From: Argyresthia goedartella
Lineage: Eukaryota > Arthropoda > Insecta > Lepidoptera > Argyresthiidae
Length of the DNA stretch: 64,000 nt
NCBI GenBank assembly: GCA_949825045.1
Contig: OX463836.1
Location: 12,603,829-12,667,828 of the forward strand
Direction of reading: 5' to 3'
Shown piece after piece: positions 11,608-22,731 of the stretch. The notes below the pieces were generated by a model. The model saw nothing but the letters and a program-made list of their open reading frames with translations. It did not search any database and had not been told where the DNA came from. Numbering within the stretch: position 1 is the stretch's first letter; each line of letters starts with the position of its first letter. The position numbers were made by a program, and so were the translations under genes.

Positions 11608-11827
11608 GTTAAAAAACCCATATCTATTGTGACCAGTCAAATACTATCTGTCCACCCATCTCCCCAGACCCTGACCCACACCATGACCCTCCTCTGCGAG
11701 ACGCTCACCAAGGAGCCCGACGGAGGGTCCGCAGCCATCCCCCTCCAGGAGTTCCTGATGATGTACCGCTTCCTGGCTGCCATTGATGCATCGGCTGACC
11801 TCAAGTACTATGATGGATACCCTGAAG
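11608..11827 (+). CDS. Ropporin-like exon 5 (conserved C-terminal block)
   Basis: Enters in phase 0 after TTTTTTCAG and leaves in phase 1 before GTAAGT. It carries LCETLTKEPDGGSAAIPLQE followed by a YRFLAAID-type helix; these match the LCEILTDDPEGG and YRYLARLD signatures of ROPN1L. In vertebrate proteins the chain ends shortly after this point; here it continues. Confidence 0.95.
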
Positions 11828-11997
11828 GTAAGTGAAATTGTGTCTGTTTCTTTTTGATTTTTGTTTCTTAATAACTCAAAAACGGCTTATGGATTTGGAT
11901 GATTTGAGATAGTTAAAACCCTGTATTGAGGAATAGGATACTTTTATCCCGGTAAATGGCCTGACAAATGTTATCAATTCGGTATTTGACTGGCAGT

Positions 11998-12465
11998 CGA
12001 TAGGTCATTTTGTTAATTAGGCAAAAACGATAGGTCATTTTGTTAATTAGGCAAAAACGATAGGTCATTTTGTTAATTAGGCAAAAACGATAGGTAATTT
12101 TGTTAATTAGGCAAAAACGATAGGTAATTTTGTTAATTAGGCAAAAACGATAGGTAATTTTGTTAATTAGGCAAAAACGATAGGTAATTTTGTTAATTAG
12201 GCAAAAACGATTGGTAATTTTGTTAATTAGGCAAAAACTATTGGTAATTTTGTTAATTAGGCAAAAACGATAGGTCATTTTGTTAATTAGGCAAAAACGA
12301 TTGGTAATTTTGTTAATTAGGCAAAAACGATTGGTAATTTTGTTAATTAGGCAAAAACGATTGGTAATTTTGTTAATTAGGCAAAAACGATAGGTAATTT
12401 TGTTAATTAGGCAAAAACGATAGGTCATTTTGTTAATTAGGCAAAAACGATTGGTAATTTTGTTT
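11998..12465. repeat. 30-bp minisatellite, about 15 copies
   Basis: The unit ends in TTAATTAGGCAAAAACGATA and repeats with a 30-base period. Variation is confined to a few positions (GATAGGTCA / GATTGGTAA / ACTATTGG). The period is a multiple of three and one minus frame is open through the array (LINKITNRFC repeats), which I take as a by-product. Confidence 0.95.
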
Positions 12466-12499
12466 GTGAGTTGTATATGTGTAATTAAATACAAGCATG

Positions 12500-13490
12500 C
12501 GACGTCATAGTCAAATGTTGTCTTTTTTACACAAAATTGCGTTTATAAAATACAACTGCTGGAAATTTACTGAAGTTTGTTTCATCAAAGGCCTTCGATT
12601 TCATCCTTCGATGTCTATGAACACCGCCAGGCATGATTGTTGTCTCTGTGTGAGCTGCAGACATTTGTCCACGGTTCTCTAAAATTGCTTCTAGTTTGTT
12701 TTTTGAACTGGTTACGTGCTTTTTGAAAAGCTTTCCAGACGTCCTCTGCCTTCGTATTGATAGCATGATTGAAAAGCTTTCTCATATTCACCCGCATCTT
12801 CTTTAGTTTGTCGCACTATCTTTAGATGGTTTCGCTGTCATTAGAGGACAGGATTTGTTGTAGCTATCATTTATCGCTCCGTTGAGTTGAATGACCGCTA
12901 ATTCTAATCCTTCCGATGTCTCCAGTTTGTCGTTGCAGGTTGTCTTCCAGCTAAGTCCGTATCAAGGTGCTGAGTATACTTATGTTGGTTTTTCTAGGCT
13001 TTGGAAATTTCCTAGGTGTTTGTTAACTTTATGTTCTTCAGGCCGAAGGTGATCCATTTATGATCCGAACATGATGCTTCTGATGAAACTCTCCATCCTG
13101 ATATGAGATCTAATGCCAAAAAGTTGACAATTATGATGTCTGGTATTGTTTGTGCCCTTCTAGTGACAAATGTGGGTTCTGATCCCCTATACAGTGTCGA
13201 CAGTTTGTGTTTTGAGAGGAATTCCAAGAGTTTCTTACCTCTTTTGTTTATGCTCTTCCTCCCCATAGGGTGCTGTGCGCGTTGGCGTCGCATCCTATTA
13301 CGAGGGGTATCTCATTGTCTTCACACTCTTTGACTAGCGCCTCCAGCCCCTCCGTAGCTATCTCCCCTTCGCCTCGCTGGTATGCCGAGGCGAGGTATAA
13401 CGAGAGACCCACTTGACCCGTGTCAATGTTGACCCCGGTGAGATCTGGGGAGCAGAGATGTGTTATGTGGGTGATTCGGGACATATATGG
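12500..13490 (-). pseudogene. R1/LOA-like LINE relic (endonuclease to linker)
   Basis: The minus frames carry VIGCDANAHSTLWG, then after a frameshift near 13260 KSINKRGKKLLEFLSKHKLS, EPTFVTRRAQTIPDIII and SSEASCSDHKWITF: the endonuclease motifs (D-N-H, SDH) of the R1/LOA-type LINE group. A linker fragment KLFNHAINTKAEDVWKAFQK follows at about 12700-12790. The reverse transcriptase is absent. It lies in intron 5. Confidence 0.8.
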
Positions 13491-13789
13491 CCGCCCTCAC
13501 TCTTATGTTTAAATAGAAGGTGTATATATTTCCAAATTAGTTATTGAAACCACATGCCCTGCTTTTATGAATACGGGCTCTCGGGTCTTCGGATTCTCTT
13601 CGAGATTTCTCTGAATAGCCGCTGCACCAGAGGAGCTATGTTGGTTGTTGGCTTGTATGATTTTTGTGATTGCGCCTTTTATTATTATTATTATATGTTG
13701 TATGTATATCTTTATTGATTGTATTATGTATGTGATATGGATGTGTTTTGTATACACATTTAGTGATACAATATTATCATTGCTCCCAA

Positions 13790-15075
13790 GTCTAAGCGGG
13801 AAGTTGGGTTCGGTTGGGAAAATGGTGAGTTAATCGCCAGGTTTCGGATCCCTAGCGATTCCCCCACGCTGCCTGCCGAGGCCTGCGCGTTGGCAGAGTG
13901 TTGCTGCTCTGTTCAGTGCAACCCGCTGCAGGCCGCGCTTCACTCGGCCGGCGGGAGCGGGTGTGGACCCATCTTTGCCGGCCCTCCATTTGAGCTCGAC
14001 CCTCACCGAGTCGCATTTATATCAGATCTTCATCTGCCTCTTCTCCAGCTCCGGAATATCCGACTCGGTATTCCGAATACCATAATGGCACCCGGAAGCT
14101 CCGAGTTGGCCTTTTTAAAATCTCCCTTTAGGAGGCGCCAGCGACTCAAGTCTGTGCCACGCTGCCGGTTTGCCCTTGCGGCTTCTGAAGGACATCGTGC
14201 GGCTGCAGGCTGACGTCACCGAAATCCGGTGCAAGTTGGAGGCTTCCGAAGGCATCTGCGCTGATACCTCTTTGCCGACGCAGCGAATAGCCGTCACGCG
14301 CGACAACATTACGCCGGTAAGCACAAAAAAAATGCGGTTACTGCAGCTGACCCAGTTCCACGAGTCAAGCCCGCGTTAATAAATATCGCACCGCCTCGTG
14401 ACGTCACGAAGTTTAGTCGACCAGCACCGGATGCGGTTTCTTCTGGAACATCCAAAATACTGGAACCACAGATGGACACGCATGCTGCAGTGTCCCGCCG
14501 TGCCCGCCGCCGTCGCCCGCCGCACGCCGCACGCGACACCGGCTAGGCCCGCCCGTGGCCCGCCGAACGCGACTGTCGATGGGGAAGGCTTTATCCTGGT
14601 CCAAAACAGGAAGCGCCGCTCCAGACGCAGCCGCAACCTGCGTGGCACAGCCCCCGCCGGTGAGAGCAGCCTGAAAGCTGCCGCCCCCACCGTTCAGTTA
14701 TACATTTCCAGGATTGACATGAAAATGACCTGCCAGGACGTTGAACGTCATATCCTGGAAAAGCTGAAGAAAAATCCGCCGTCTGGTATAAAAGAGGCAA
14801 ATGTACGGATCGAAGTTTTGGAGTCAGAAAGACCCAAGGATTTCCTTTCCTTCAAACTTCGTGTGCCGGCGGACCTCAAGACGATGTTCCTGGCCGGAGG
14901 GCATTGTTTAACGACGCTACAGGGAAGCGAGAACGAAGAAAAAAATCCCTAGCTAGGTTAGATTATATTTAGTGTGTTTTTTATATTACATTATGTATCT
15001 CTAGTTGTAAGGTATTTATAGATATGGTTTTTTTGTAAGCCTGAAATAAAGATTATTATTATTATTATTATTACA
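13790..15075 (+). pseudogene. LINE ORF1-like relic with 3' tail
   Basis: GC-rich broken frames; one reads KDIVRLQADVTEIRCKLEAS (coiled coil) near 14185, another at 14680-14890 reads TVQLYISRIDMKMTCQDVER and DFLSFKLRVPADLKTMF, like ORF1 C-terminal domains of I/Jockey-type LINEs. It is followed by AATAAA and an ATT repeat (15045-15074). Family placement is uncertain; ORF2 is missing. Confidence 0.55.
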
Positions 15076-15089
15076 TATTATTATATTTT

Positions 15090-15660
15090 TATGAATTTTT
15101 CATTTCACTCTTGTAATAAAGAGGTTCTGATACACGGGCTTACGCCAAGTGCTTATCTACTAAAGATCACGGTCCTTGCCCATGAATTTCCGTACAATTC
15201 TACATGTATTTAGTATTGTTGCTTTTTGAAGAAGAATGTGTGTGGATCTGGGTATATTTAATGTTTTGAGACTAGTGTGTAATGTGTATGGGATGATTCC
15301 TGTGGATGAGATGACTATTGGGATGGTTTTGACAGATTGTACATGCCATTGTGTTTTAATTTCAATGGCAAGGTCTGTGTATTTTGTGTTTTTTTCTGTA
15401 AACGTTGTGGTAAGGTTGTGTGTATTTGGTATGGCTATATCTATGAGAAATACTCTTTTGTTTTGTTTATCGTGGAGAGTTATGTCAGGCCTGTTGAAAT
15501 GAATAGTTTTGTCTGTAATTATAGTTCTGTCCCAGTAGAGTTTAAAGTCTGTTGATTCTAAAACTGTCTGAGGTGTGTATTTATAGTAGGCTGTTTTTTG
15601 TGCAATCAATTTGTATCTGAATGCGAGGTGTTGGTGTATTATTATTATTATTATTATTAT
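15090..15660 (-). pseudogene. LINE C-terminus with restriction-like endonuclease motif
   Basis: The minus frame reads LYWDRTIITDKTIHFNRPDI followed by VFLIDIAIPNTHN; the RPD...D arrangement is the restriction-like endonuclease core of R2/R4/Dong-type LINEs. It ends IPRSTHILLQKATILNTCRI and an out-of-frame stop after LYRKFMGKDRDL-like text. Plus-strand 33995-34259 holds a second, nearly identical 3' end. Confidence 0.7.
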
Positions 15661-15664
15661 CAAC

Positions 15665-16668
15665 CGGAGCCTGAGCCCCTCGATGTCAGTTCCCTTTGAC
15701 AAGTTTCGATCAACTCTGTCACGCCGACCGCCTGTAACTGGCAGCCTCCTTCCCACAGGTTTGCTGTCGTCACATTCAGCCACTTCACAGTCTCGAGGTC
15801 GAGGCAGGTGAATTTAAGTGTGGCAGACGTTGCGGCATGTGGTCAAAAGACGGGACAAAGTCCTGGGTCAGGTCATCCACAGCTTCTTCCTGTTTTTTCT
15901 CCATCTCTAGACGGAGAATAACATATCGTTCCGTCGTCATCTCCCGACCGTCATTGGTAACAATCACCATTATCAGGTGCGAGTTCGCCGCCTGAGCATA
16001 GGATGCTCCAGGTAGAACTCGTTGTTCCCTTGCGTTTGGGCCTGAATTGTAGGGTCGTTTGTGCGGTCACCTCAACTTCTCCCCGCTAGGCGAAACCAGG
16101 TCATCAGACCTCATTCTTTTGATTTGGGGTCTGCTTGTCCCGGCCTCGGACCTTCCCTGATGTGCTTGCTCTGATGACCCTCCGATCTGCCCTTCCCCGC
16201 CCCTTTGCCCTTGCGGTGCCGAGGCGGTGGATGAGGGAATGGTGGAGGGCCCGAGATCGCGCTTTCCCCAGCCATTTTGTTTTTTTCTCGCTGGTGCCTG
16301 CCCCCCCTCTCGTGGGCTGGGTACTGCGAGAATGTATTTCGCCTGCGCGATGCGGCTTGGTTTAAGCTGTGGTGCTGATCTGCTTGTGGTCTCATAAAGG
16401 GAGCTTTGTGAGCCGGCATTCCCACTACTTTGGTGTTGTGGTCCTGTCCTGTACGTGGTCCGGCATGGGGAGCGGTGTAAGACTGCACTACGGTTCCGTG
16501 TGTACTGTGGTGCCGTCCCATATTGGGATTGTTGTAAGCCTGCATTCGTCCTGCGTCCGTGGCCCTGCCACGTATGGCCGCCACTATGGCAAGCTACTCT
16601 GCAAACCGCTGCTTCCTCTTCGTCGCTTTTGAGGCCGTGCCTCTTAGCTTTATGCTCGTTTATCCTTC
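15665..16668 (-). pseudogene. LINE ORF1 relic with DUF4780-like domain
   Basis: Minus frames show a Pro/His/Gln-rich N-terminal part (16584-16111), RSDDLVSPSGEKLR, YAQAANSHLIMVIVTNDGRE and, in another frame, ETVKWLNVTTANLWEGGCQL. The last resembles the DUF4780 core found in retrotransposon ORF1 proteins. At least two frameshifts. It joins the restriction-like-endonuclease fragment through an ATT microsatellite (15638-15660), so the middle of the element is lost or two elements were fused. Confidence 0.6.
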
Positions 16669-16816
16669 GATCAGAGTATATACCACAGACCAGATATCGA
16701 GATAGACAGCGAAAGTCTACCTACTTCGCGTGTTTTTAATAGGCGGATTCCGCTCATCCCGGCTCAGTCGCTCTCTGGTTTGTTCGAATGTAAGCCGCGT
16801 ACTAATAAACATAAAA

Positions 16817-16892
16817 ATGTCTTACTGTGCCGTTGTGAATTGCAAAAACTCAAGCAATGCTGTTTCCAAAGAAAACAACTTACCTTTCATAC
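16817..16892 (+). CDS. THAP-domain first exon
   Basis: ATG followed by MSYCAVVNCKNSSNAVSKEN and NLPFIR, then a consensus donor GTAAGT (phase 1). The C-x4-C spacing near the N terminus and the hydrophobic LPF(I/H) are the start of a C2CH THAP zinc finger, a DNA-binding domain used by P-element transposase and domesticated relatives. The remaining Cys-His pair would be in a downstream exon that I could not find. Context inside 31-bp inverted repeats suggests a transposase remnant. Confidence 0.65.
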
Positions 16893-17593
16893 GTAAGTAA
16901 TTTTATTTCTGAAATTCGCCTAATTTATTTAATAATCAATTATTTTTAATTTCGAGTAGCGTCTCCCGTTTTTACTGAGATATGTTGAACCATAGCGTAT
17001 ATTTCCCATGGACTTCATCCACTGCTGCTTCCACTTTACACAATTCATGGATATCTCTTTCGTAGCCCTCAATGAACAGTGAAGCAAACTATACTTTCGT
17101 TAACCTTACAGTTGCATGGTACAGTCGATTTGCTCATTTTTCTGTCGATTTAATCAGATAGTGTTGTACAGTGCGACGATTCTTGCAAAATCGCTGGACG
17201 ATTCGATTTTGTTGACGGAAGAATGATAATTCTGAGTTGCATTTTAATTGCAATCTATATTTTAGTAGTAGAATAACGTATATGTGAGATTGTTATGTAT
17301 TCATTTTATGTTAATATAAAAGAAGACTGAGTGACTGACTGACTGACATATCAAAGCACAGCCCAACCCGCTGGATGGATTCTCGTGATTAAATTAGTTT
17401 AATCATGACTTAAAATTTAAGCTTTTTTCGTGTAACTCAGCATTACATAGAAAGTCGATTAGTAATTCATTCCTCTGTCGATACAACATCGATTCACTTC
17501 GAGAGAGGAATGAGTAGAAGACAGAGGAATGATTTAAAAAAAGATAAGTGGGTAGGTAGAACAAGACTGAACAAGTAAGTAGGTAATACTGTA

Positions 17594-17727
17594 GTAAAAC
17601 TGAGTGTATTTTGATACCCAGGGGAGAATAGAGATAGCTCCCAATCTCTCTTCTCTAATACTTTACGAAGTAGTGGGCCTAAGAGTTATTTCTATTTACC
17701 CTTGGTTATCAATACACCCCGTTTTAC
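17594..17727. mobile_element. Short inverted-repeat element
   Basis: GTAAAACTGAGTGTATTTTG at the left pairs with AATACACCCCGTTTTAC at the right; both arms continue into similar (A/G)GGG(A/T)(G/A)AATAGA stretches, about 40 bases per arm. Confidence 0.7.
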
Positions 17728-17787
17728 CTTACCTACATTATTCTAGTCAGCCCCCTTAATTAGTAACTTTAATCCAGTGTAGGAAGC

Positions 17788-17911
17788 AGGAATAATTACG
17801 CGTCGAAAAAGTATGCGAATCGAACTGTCATTGACTCTTATGTACAATGACATAAGGTTCATGTTTTCTGAACTCGAAAACTTTTTCGCTCTGGTTATTA
17901 TTCCTGCTTGA
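17788..17911. mobile_element. Short inverted-repeat element
   Basis: AGCAGGAATAATTACG at the left is matched by GTTATTATTCCTGCT at the right, with CGAAAAAGT / ACTTTTTCG further in. A second small hairpin (TGTACAATGACATAAG) lies at the centre. Confidence 0.7.
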
Positions 17912-18392
17912 GCCAGGTCAAATGCAACGCAGTGTCGATTGATTGTACATAACTATGGGAAATGTGATACTATTCCACAGTTTAAGATCGATTCGAGTTA
18001 CTGAATAAGGGTGCTGGACGGATTTACACATGAATAATAAAAGGTAAATAGGTTCTACAGACAAATACAAACTTTAACACTCTATGATGTGATATCCGGG
18101 TGCGATGCTACGATACGATCTCCCGCTCGAAACACTGCCGGCTTACTCACAAAAAGGCAACGCGGTAGGTACGTGGTCGTGGTAGGTAGGGGATTCCCGC
18201 AGCAGCGCTCATTTTGAATCGATTTGGCGGCTCGCCTTTGACTCTGTTTCACGATTAACATGTCAACCCATCACTAAAAGGCGCTCGTGACGTCACAGTA
18301 GGTAGTGAAAAAGTTACACGGTTGGTTCTCATACATTCGACCGTGTTTGCTGCGTCTATCTCGATATCTGGTCTGTGGTATATATCCCCTCC

Positions 18393-19070
18393 TGGGGTAT
18401 TTGTTGTCCCTTATTTGCTGCCATCTTCCTGTTTGCAGTACGATAGCCGCCCGCAACGATATAAGTACCGTTGCTGGTGACTCGAGGTTGTGCGGCCGGT
18501 AACCCGGCACGATACTGCGGACGCTGCCACCTACCGCCCGCAGGTCGTGATAATTTATAGTGCGCACGTACCGCACACCTTATTCTCAACGCCAATCGTT
18601 GTCCCTCTGAAGGAGGTCGGATGGGCTGCCTTACGTACTTACTTTAGAGTGTTCGCACCGGAGAACACTGATACGCCGATCTTCATACCTGGTGGAGGTC
18701 AGATGGGCACCCCTTTTCAGCGGCTACCTGCTCATGGAACAGGCAGCTGACCCTCCGATTGGGGGGGCATTCGCCATCCGCAACCTGCGACGCGCTTGGT
18801 CCCATGGGGAATGGGTCCTTATAGATCACCATGGTCTTCAACCCCCACTATGCCTTGCGGTCGCCCGGAGGCATGCCGGGAGTTGCCGACATGTGTGGGT
18901 CCGTCAGGCAAGTGTGTGTATAAGACCTTTATTAATATGAGTTATTTCTTAAACGACCATCATTTTGGTACCATTAGACTTCGGAGGTTCACTCGGTTAA
19001 TAATAGCAATTAGCAGAATTTAAACGTCACCTCAAAAAAGGCTGACAGGGCAAGCTTTCTACACAGTGGC
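18393..19070. other. GC-rich stretch, probably LINE 5' region
   Basis: Higher GC than its surroundings, with short minus- and plus-strand frames but no family motif that I can name. It continues the LINE ORF1 relic on the other side of the P-like element, so it may be the 5' end of that retroelement. Confidence 0.35.
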
Positions 19071-19597
19071 GGAATTCATTGACAGGAAGAAATAGAATAA
19101 GTTTAATGAAATTTATTATTTATTTGTTTGATGATAGTACTAAGTTTTAATAGAACCTTATGAATTTATTTGATAATTTTAACTTGTGTGCGAGTTTCTT
19201 GCGCCTCTTCTTCTCCGCTGCCATAACACTTTCCGAAGCGGTAGTAGTATTTCTTGCATTATATAGATTAAAATGACGTTCAAAAAGCGTTCGTAAGAAT
19301 CAATTTTGAATAAAAAAATTGAAGTTTCAAGTTCAAGGGAATTTCCCACTTTTTTGGGAAGTTACTTGGGCGGATGTCCATATTTCGACAACTATTTTGT
19401 AGTTTAAAACTTTTGTTTTTTTAACAGTGACAGAAATCAGTTTGATGTTACCTCAATGCATGGACACATGAAAGTGACGTTTCCTCAAGATGATGTGGTG
19501 CTGCAGCGATGTCCTAGCCCCTAGTGGTGTGGTGCAAACAGTGCCTCCGCCACTGCGTACGAGAAACGGCGTGACGTTGTTTATGTTTATGTTCCAG

Positions 19598-19692
19598 GAT
19601 GCGCCGAGGAAGAAGCAGAACAAGAAGAAAATGAGGAAGAAGAAGAAAACGAGGAAGAAGAGCCTTCTGAGACGGACCGGCCAGATTATTGC
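19598..19692 (+). CDS. Ropporin-like exon 6 (acidic run)
   Basis: Phase 1 in, phase 0 out, between GTTCCAG and GTGAGT. It encodes about 31 residues, nearly half Glu (for example EEEAEQEENEEEEENEEEE). Its frame follows directly from exon 5 across a 7.8-kb intron. Low-complexity composition means that homology cannot be judged by eye. Confidence 0.75.
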
Positions 19693-19729
19693 GTGAGTAC
19701 TTTTTTATTAAAATAAATAAATAAATATT

Positions 19730-19975
19730 AGAGGACAATCTTACACAAATCGAACTAGGCCCATACCAAGCTCAACAAGGCTTGTGTTATGGGTACTAGA
19801 CGACGATATATTTAATAGAGATAAATACTTATGTAACTACATAGAAAACATCCAAGACTAAGAAACAAATATTAATGCTCATCACACAAATATTTGCCCT
19901 TACTGGGACTCGAACCCAGGTCCGTCAGATTCGTAGGCAGTGTCACTACCCCCTAGGCTAAACCGGTCGTCCTCA
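19730..19975 (-). mobile_element. tRNA-derived SINE, diverged copy
   Basis: Minus-strand B-box GGTTCGAGTCCCAGT and A-box-like TAGCCTAGGGGG, with a body sharing GGGTACTAGACGACGATA with 9047-9070. The tail is a TAAA repeat right after exon 6's donor (19693). Confidence 0.8.
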
Positions 19976-20734
19976 TCGATTATTGTTATTATATGTTGCT
20001 GTATATACTGCTGTAAATAATAACTTCATTGGCACGACATTCGCTAAATCAGTTTAGCGTGCTAAATTTATTTGACTTTGACATCTTTAATACATTTTGA
20101 CAGGCACAACATCGATTTAAGACGGTAAACTGATTTAACGAATGTCGCGCAAGTGGACTTAAGATCCAAAAGATAAAGGGCAAGTCAAACACTACTCTAT
20201 ACTCTACACGACCTTCTATACCAACCGACCACATCCAACCACACCAACACCGTCGTGTGCGCCGTGGCTCGCGAGCCCGATCCATCTACAGTGTGCCCAT
20301 CTTCAGCTACAGAAGCCTTTAGCTTGGTGACTTATAAAACTATCTATTACCGGTGAAATGTTTTAAAATTCAAGACTGATTATTATTATTTAGTTATAAC
20401 TGTAAATACCCACCTAAAGTTCCCAATATTGTTAGTCATTTTATTTTTCTATTTAATAACTTAAATGTGGAAATATTATAATACGTGTATTTGATGTTTC
20501 TGTAATAAAAGATATAAAACATTTCAGGAATTTTACATTATTTCTAAGTTGCGTCCTGTCTTTCGTGCTTAACTTTCATCAAAATTTTATTGCTTATGCC
20601 CGAGCGGCCCGGCTCTATACTCCTATTCTGCGATTAATTTTGGCAACTCCATATGGTTAAGTTCGTATTTGACATCCATCTGTGACACTGCTTAAATATA
20701 AATAATAAATAACGATTTTCCACTACACTTTTGG

Positions 20735-20945
20735 TTTAGGGCTGCATTATGCATGCATGGACGACCTCTACGGCGCTGCGGTCGTGGCTCTGTCTACCAT
20801 ACGAGAGGTCCCGGGTTCGATCCCGGCTGGGGACCGAACCGGACCGCGACCGTCGCAACAACATCAATCGCTCAGTTTTATAAATGTACAATTTAATAAT
20901 ATTCTTCAAGAATTTAGTGCTAAATATAATAAAACTCTATTCGTA
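20735..20945 (+). mobile_element. tRNA-like SINE head
   Basis: GGTCGTGGCTCTGTCTACCA followed by GGTTCGATCCC (B box) is tRNA-like; no cloverleaf good enough for a functional tRNA. The 3' limit is not clear. Confidence 0.5.
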
Positions 20946-21405
20946 TGGTTATAAATGTTCAGTGCAAGTGTTATCTAACATAATTGTTCACAAATAACAG
21001 GAAAAAAGTGATAAACCGGCCAAATATTTTTGTGCACACAAATCCATATTTTGCCTACAAACTGTTGGAACAACTGACTTTTTAACTGCAGTTTCGTGAA
21101 CAAATAACAAATTGTGCGACAAACCAACAAGGATAAACCAGTATTGGATAAGTTGGGAAACATTTATTTGCTCATAACCTCAAAAGATCAAAATCCAACC
21201 ATCTACAGAAGCCGGATTCTTATGCAAAACAAGCGCCATCTATGAATGAGTAGATTTACTAAAATATTAAGGTAAGATCCATCGACATATTAACAAGATT
21301 ACTTTAGCTACTCGCCACTAGATGCCGTTATAAGTACCTTAACATAGATATAAAGTGGAAACACACACACACAGTGATAAAATACGCTAAGCCCTACGCA
21401 TAATA

Positions 21406-22731
21406 ATGAGGAACTGTGGAGCATGCGCTAAACACGTCTACATACAAGAACTACTGGATTGTACTAAATGCAAGGAACCTTTCCATTTTGGGTGTTTGAA
21501 TATAAACAAAAACTATTTTATTGAAAAGAAACAAGATCTTGAGCGAAACTGGATCTGCCCAAACTGCCGTCAAATCACACAACGTACAAGAAACGACGAC
21601 ATGGCCCCGGCTAGCCCCATGGCTCGCGCGATGACAGCTGACCATGCAATACCAACTACTAGTGAAACAGGACAAACCAGCTCCATGTCAAGCCATATCC
21701 AAAACGACGCCCATAATAACGATAATAACGATAATAATAATATCACTCATCGATCTAAGAGAAACATGCCTACTGAATTGGAGAACTCTTACTCTAGTTC
21801 GGAAGACTTGAGTAAACTAGGAGACACATTACAAACAGAAGATACCCTGAATACTGACATGAAAACTGAATTAACTCTACACAATTTAAAAGAGATGATT
21901 AATGCACAATTAAAAGAAAACAATAAAGCCATTATATATGAATTACAAAGAACAATACAACTTGAAATAAATAAAGCCATAATAAAAGTAAAAGAAGATC
22001 TAAAGAAAAAAACTGAATTTCTCACGAAAGAAAACTCGATAAGAGAAGTAGATATAGGAAAAATAAATGAAAACATTAAAAAACTAGAAGAAAAAAATGA
22101 AACTCTCAGACAAGAAATAACTACACTACAAAACAAAATTTCTACCGTCGCAGTTACACAAACATGGCCTGCGAAGGACAACACTTCTAAGAAGATCGTT
22201 ATCTACGGCCTCACCGAATACTACAAAGAGCATGAGTACGACGTGCATGACAGAGTAAGCCAAATATTCTATGACATCTTACAAGTAGACCTAACAGGGT
22301 ACATCGACGAGTCTTACAGAGTAGGAAAATTTAATAACAATCATAACCGACCGCTAGTCGTGGAACTAATAAGTAAGAAAATGGTAAAATATGTACTAGA
22401 AAACCAGCACCACTTCCAAGGTACTGGACTATCCATTACTGCGTTCCTAGACGAAAAGGCAAGACAAGAAAGAAAGATGATACGAGATGAAATGTTTTTG
22501 GCCAGAAAAAAAGGGCTGTATGCAGAAATCCGTAATAACAAGCTCTTTATAGAAGGAAAACAAATAGAATTAGAAAATGGAAACAACGAAGAACAACAAC
22601 AACCAGCCCATGATCAACAGAACAGAAATAACTACAGAGATAAAACAACTAGAAATAACTACAGAGATAATACAACTAGAAATAACTACAGAGATAACAC
22701 ATCAAACAATTCCTTTCGAAACAGATTTTAA
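21406..22731 (+). CDS. LINE ORF1 protein, PHD finger and coiled coil (441 aa)
   Basis: Residues 4-54 form a C4HC3 PHD-type finger (C4, C7, C19, C22, H27, C30, C51, C54). A polar Asn/Ser-rich linker follows, then a Lys/Glu-rich coiled coil at about 155-245 and an RRM-like/L1-ORF1-like C-terminal domain (KKIVIYGLTEYYKEHEYDVH, later RKMIRDEMFLARKKGLYAEI). The protein would bind LINE RNA and form a ribonucleoprotein particle. The C terminus consists of three 9-residue repeats (RNNYRD). No stops or frameshifts, so the copy may be young. Confidence 0.9.
   Translation: MRNCGACAKHVYIQELLDCTKCKEPFHFGCLNINKNYFIEKKQDLERNWICPNCRQITQRTRNDDMAPASPMARAMTADHAIPTTSETGQTSSMSSHIQNDAHNNDNNDNNNITHRSKRNMPTELENSYSSSEDLSKLGDTLQTEDTLNTDMKTELTLHNLKEMINAQLKENNKAIIYELQRTIQLEINKAIIKVKEDLKKKTEFLTKENSIREVDIGKINENIKKLEEKNETLRQEITTLQNKISTVAVTQTWPAKDNTSKKIVIYGLTEYYKEHEYDVHDRVSQIFYDILQVDLTGYIDESYRVGKFNNNHNRPLVVELISKKMVKYVLENQHHFQGTGLSITAFLDEKARQERKMIRDEMFLARKKGLYAEIRNNKLFIEGKQIELENGNNEEQQQPAHDQQNRNNYRDKTTRNNYRDNTTRNNYRDNTSNNSFRNRF

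Larger units (their letters stand above)
16669..18392 (+). mobile_element. P-element-like DNA element with perfect 31-bp inverted repeats
   Basis: Positions 16677-16707 (starting TATATACCACAGACC) and 18354-18384 are perfect reverse complements over 31 bases. If the repeat proper starts at CACAG, the flanks GTATATAC and GTATATAT form an 8-base target duplication with one mismatch. A THAP-type exon lies 110 bases inside the left end. Length about 1.7 kb, with no other transposase part visible; two small inverted-repeat elements lie inside. It disrupts the 5' part of a minus-strand LINE ORF1. Confidence 0.65.

Noticed and set aside
11913..12494. Minus-strand 193-residue ORF of repeated LINKITNRFC units
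   Set aside because: It is the by-product of a 30-bp minisatellite; the sequence has no splice context or start signal and varies as DNA repeats do.
14376..14690. Minus-strand Arg/Ala-rich ORFs
   Set aside because: Shadows of a GC-rich LINE ORF1 relic on the plus strand.
20757..20840. Possible functional tRNA gene
   Set aside because: A B box is present but no full cloverleaf or acceptor stem is seen; a SINE head fits better.
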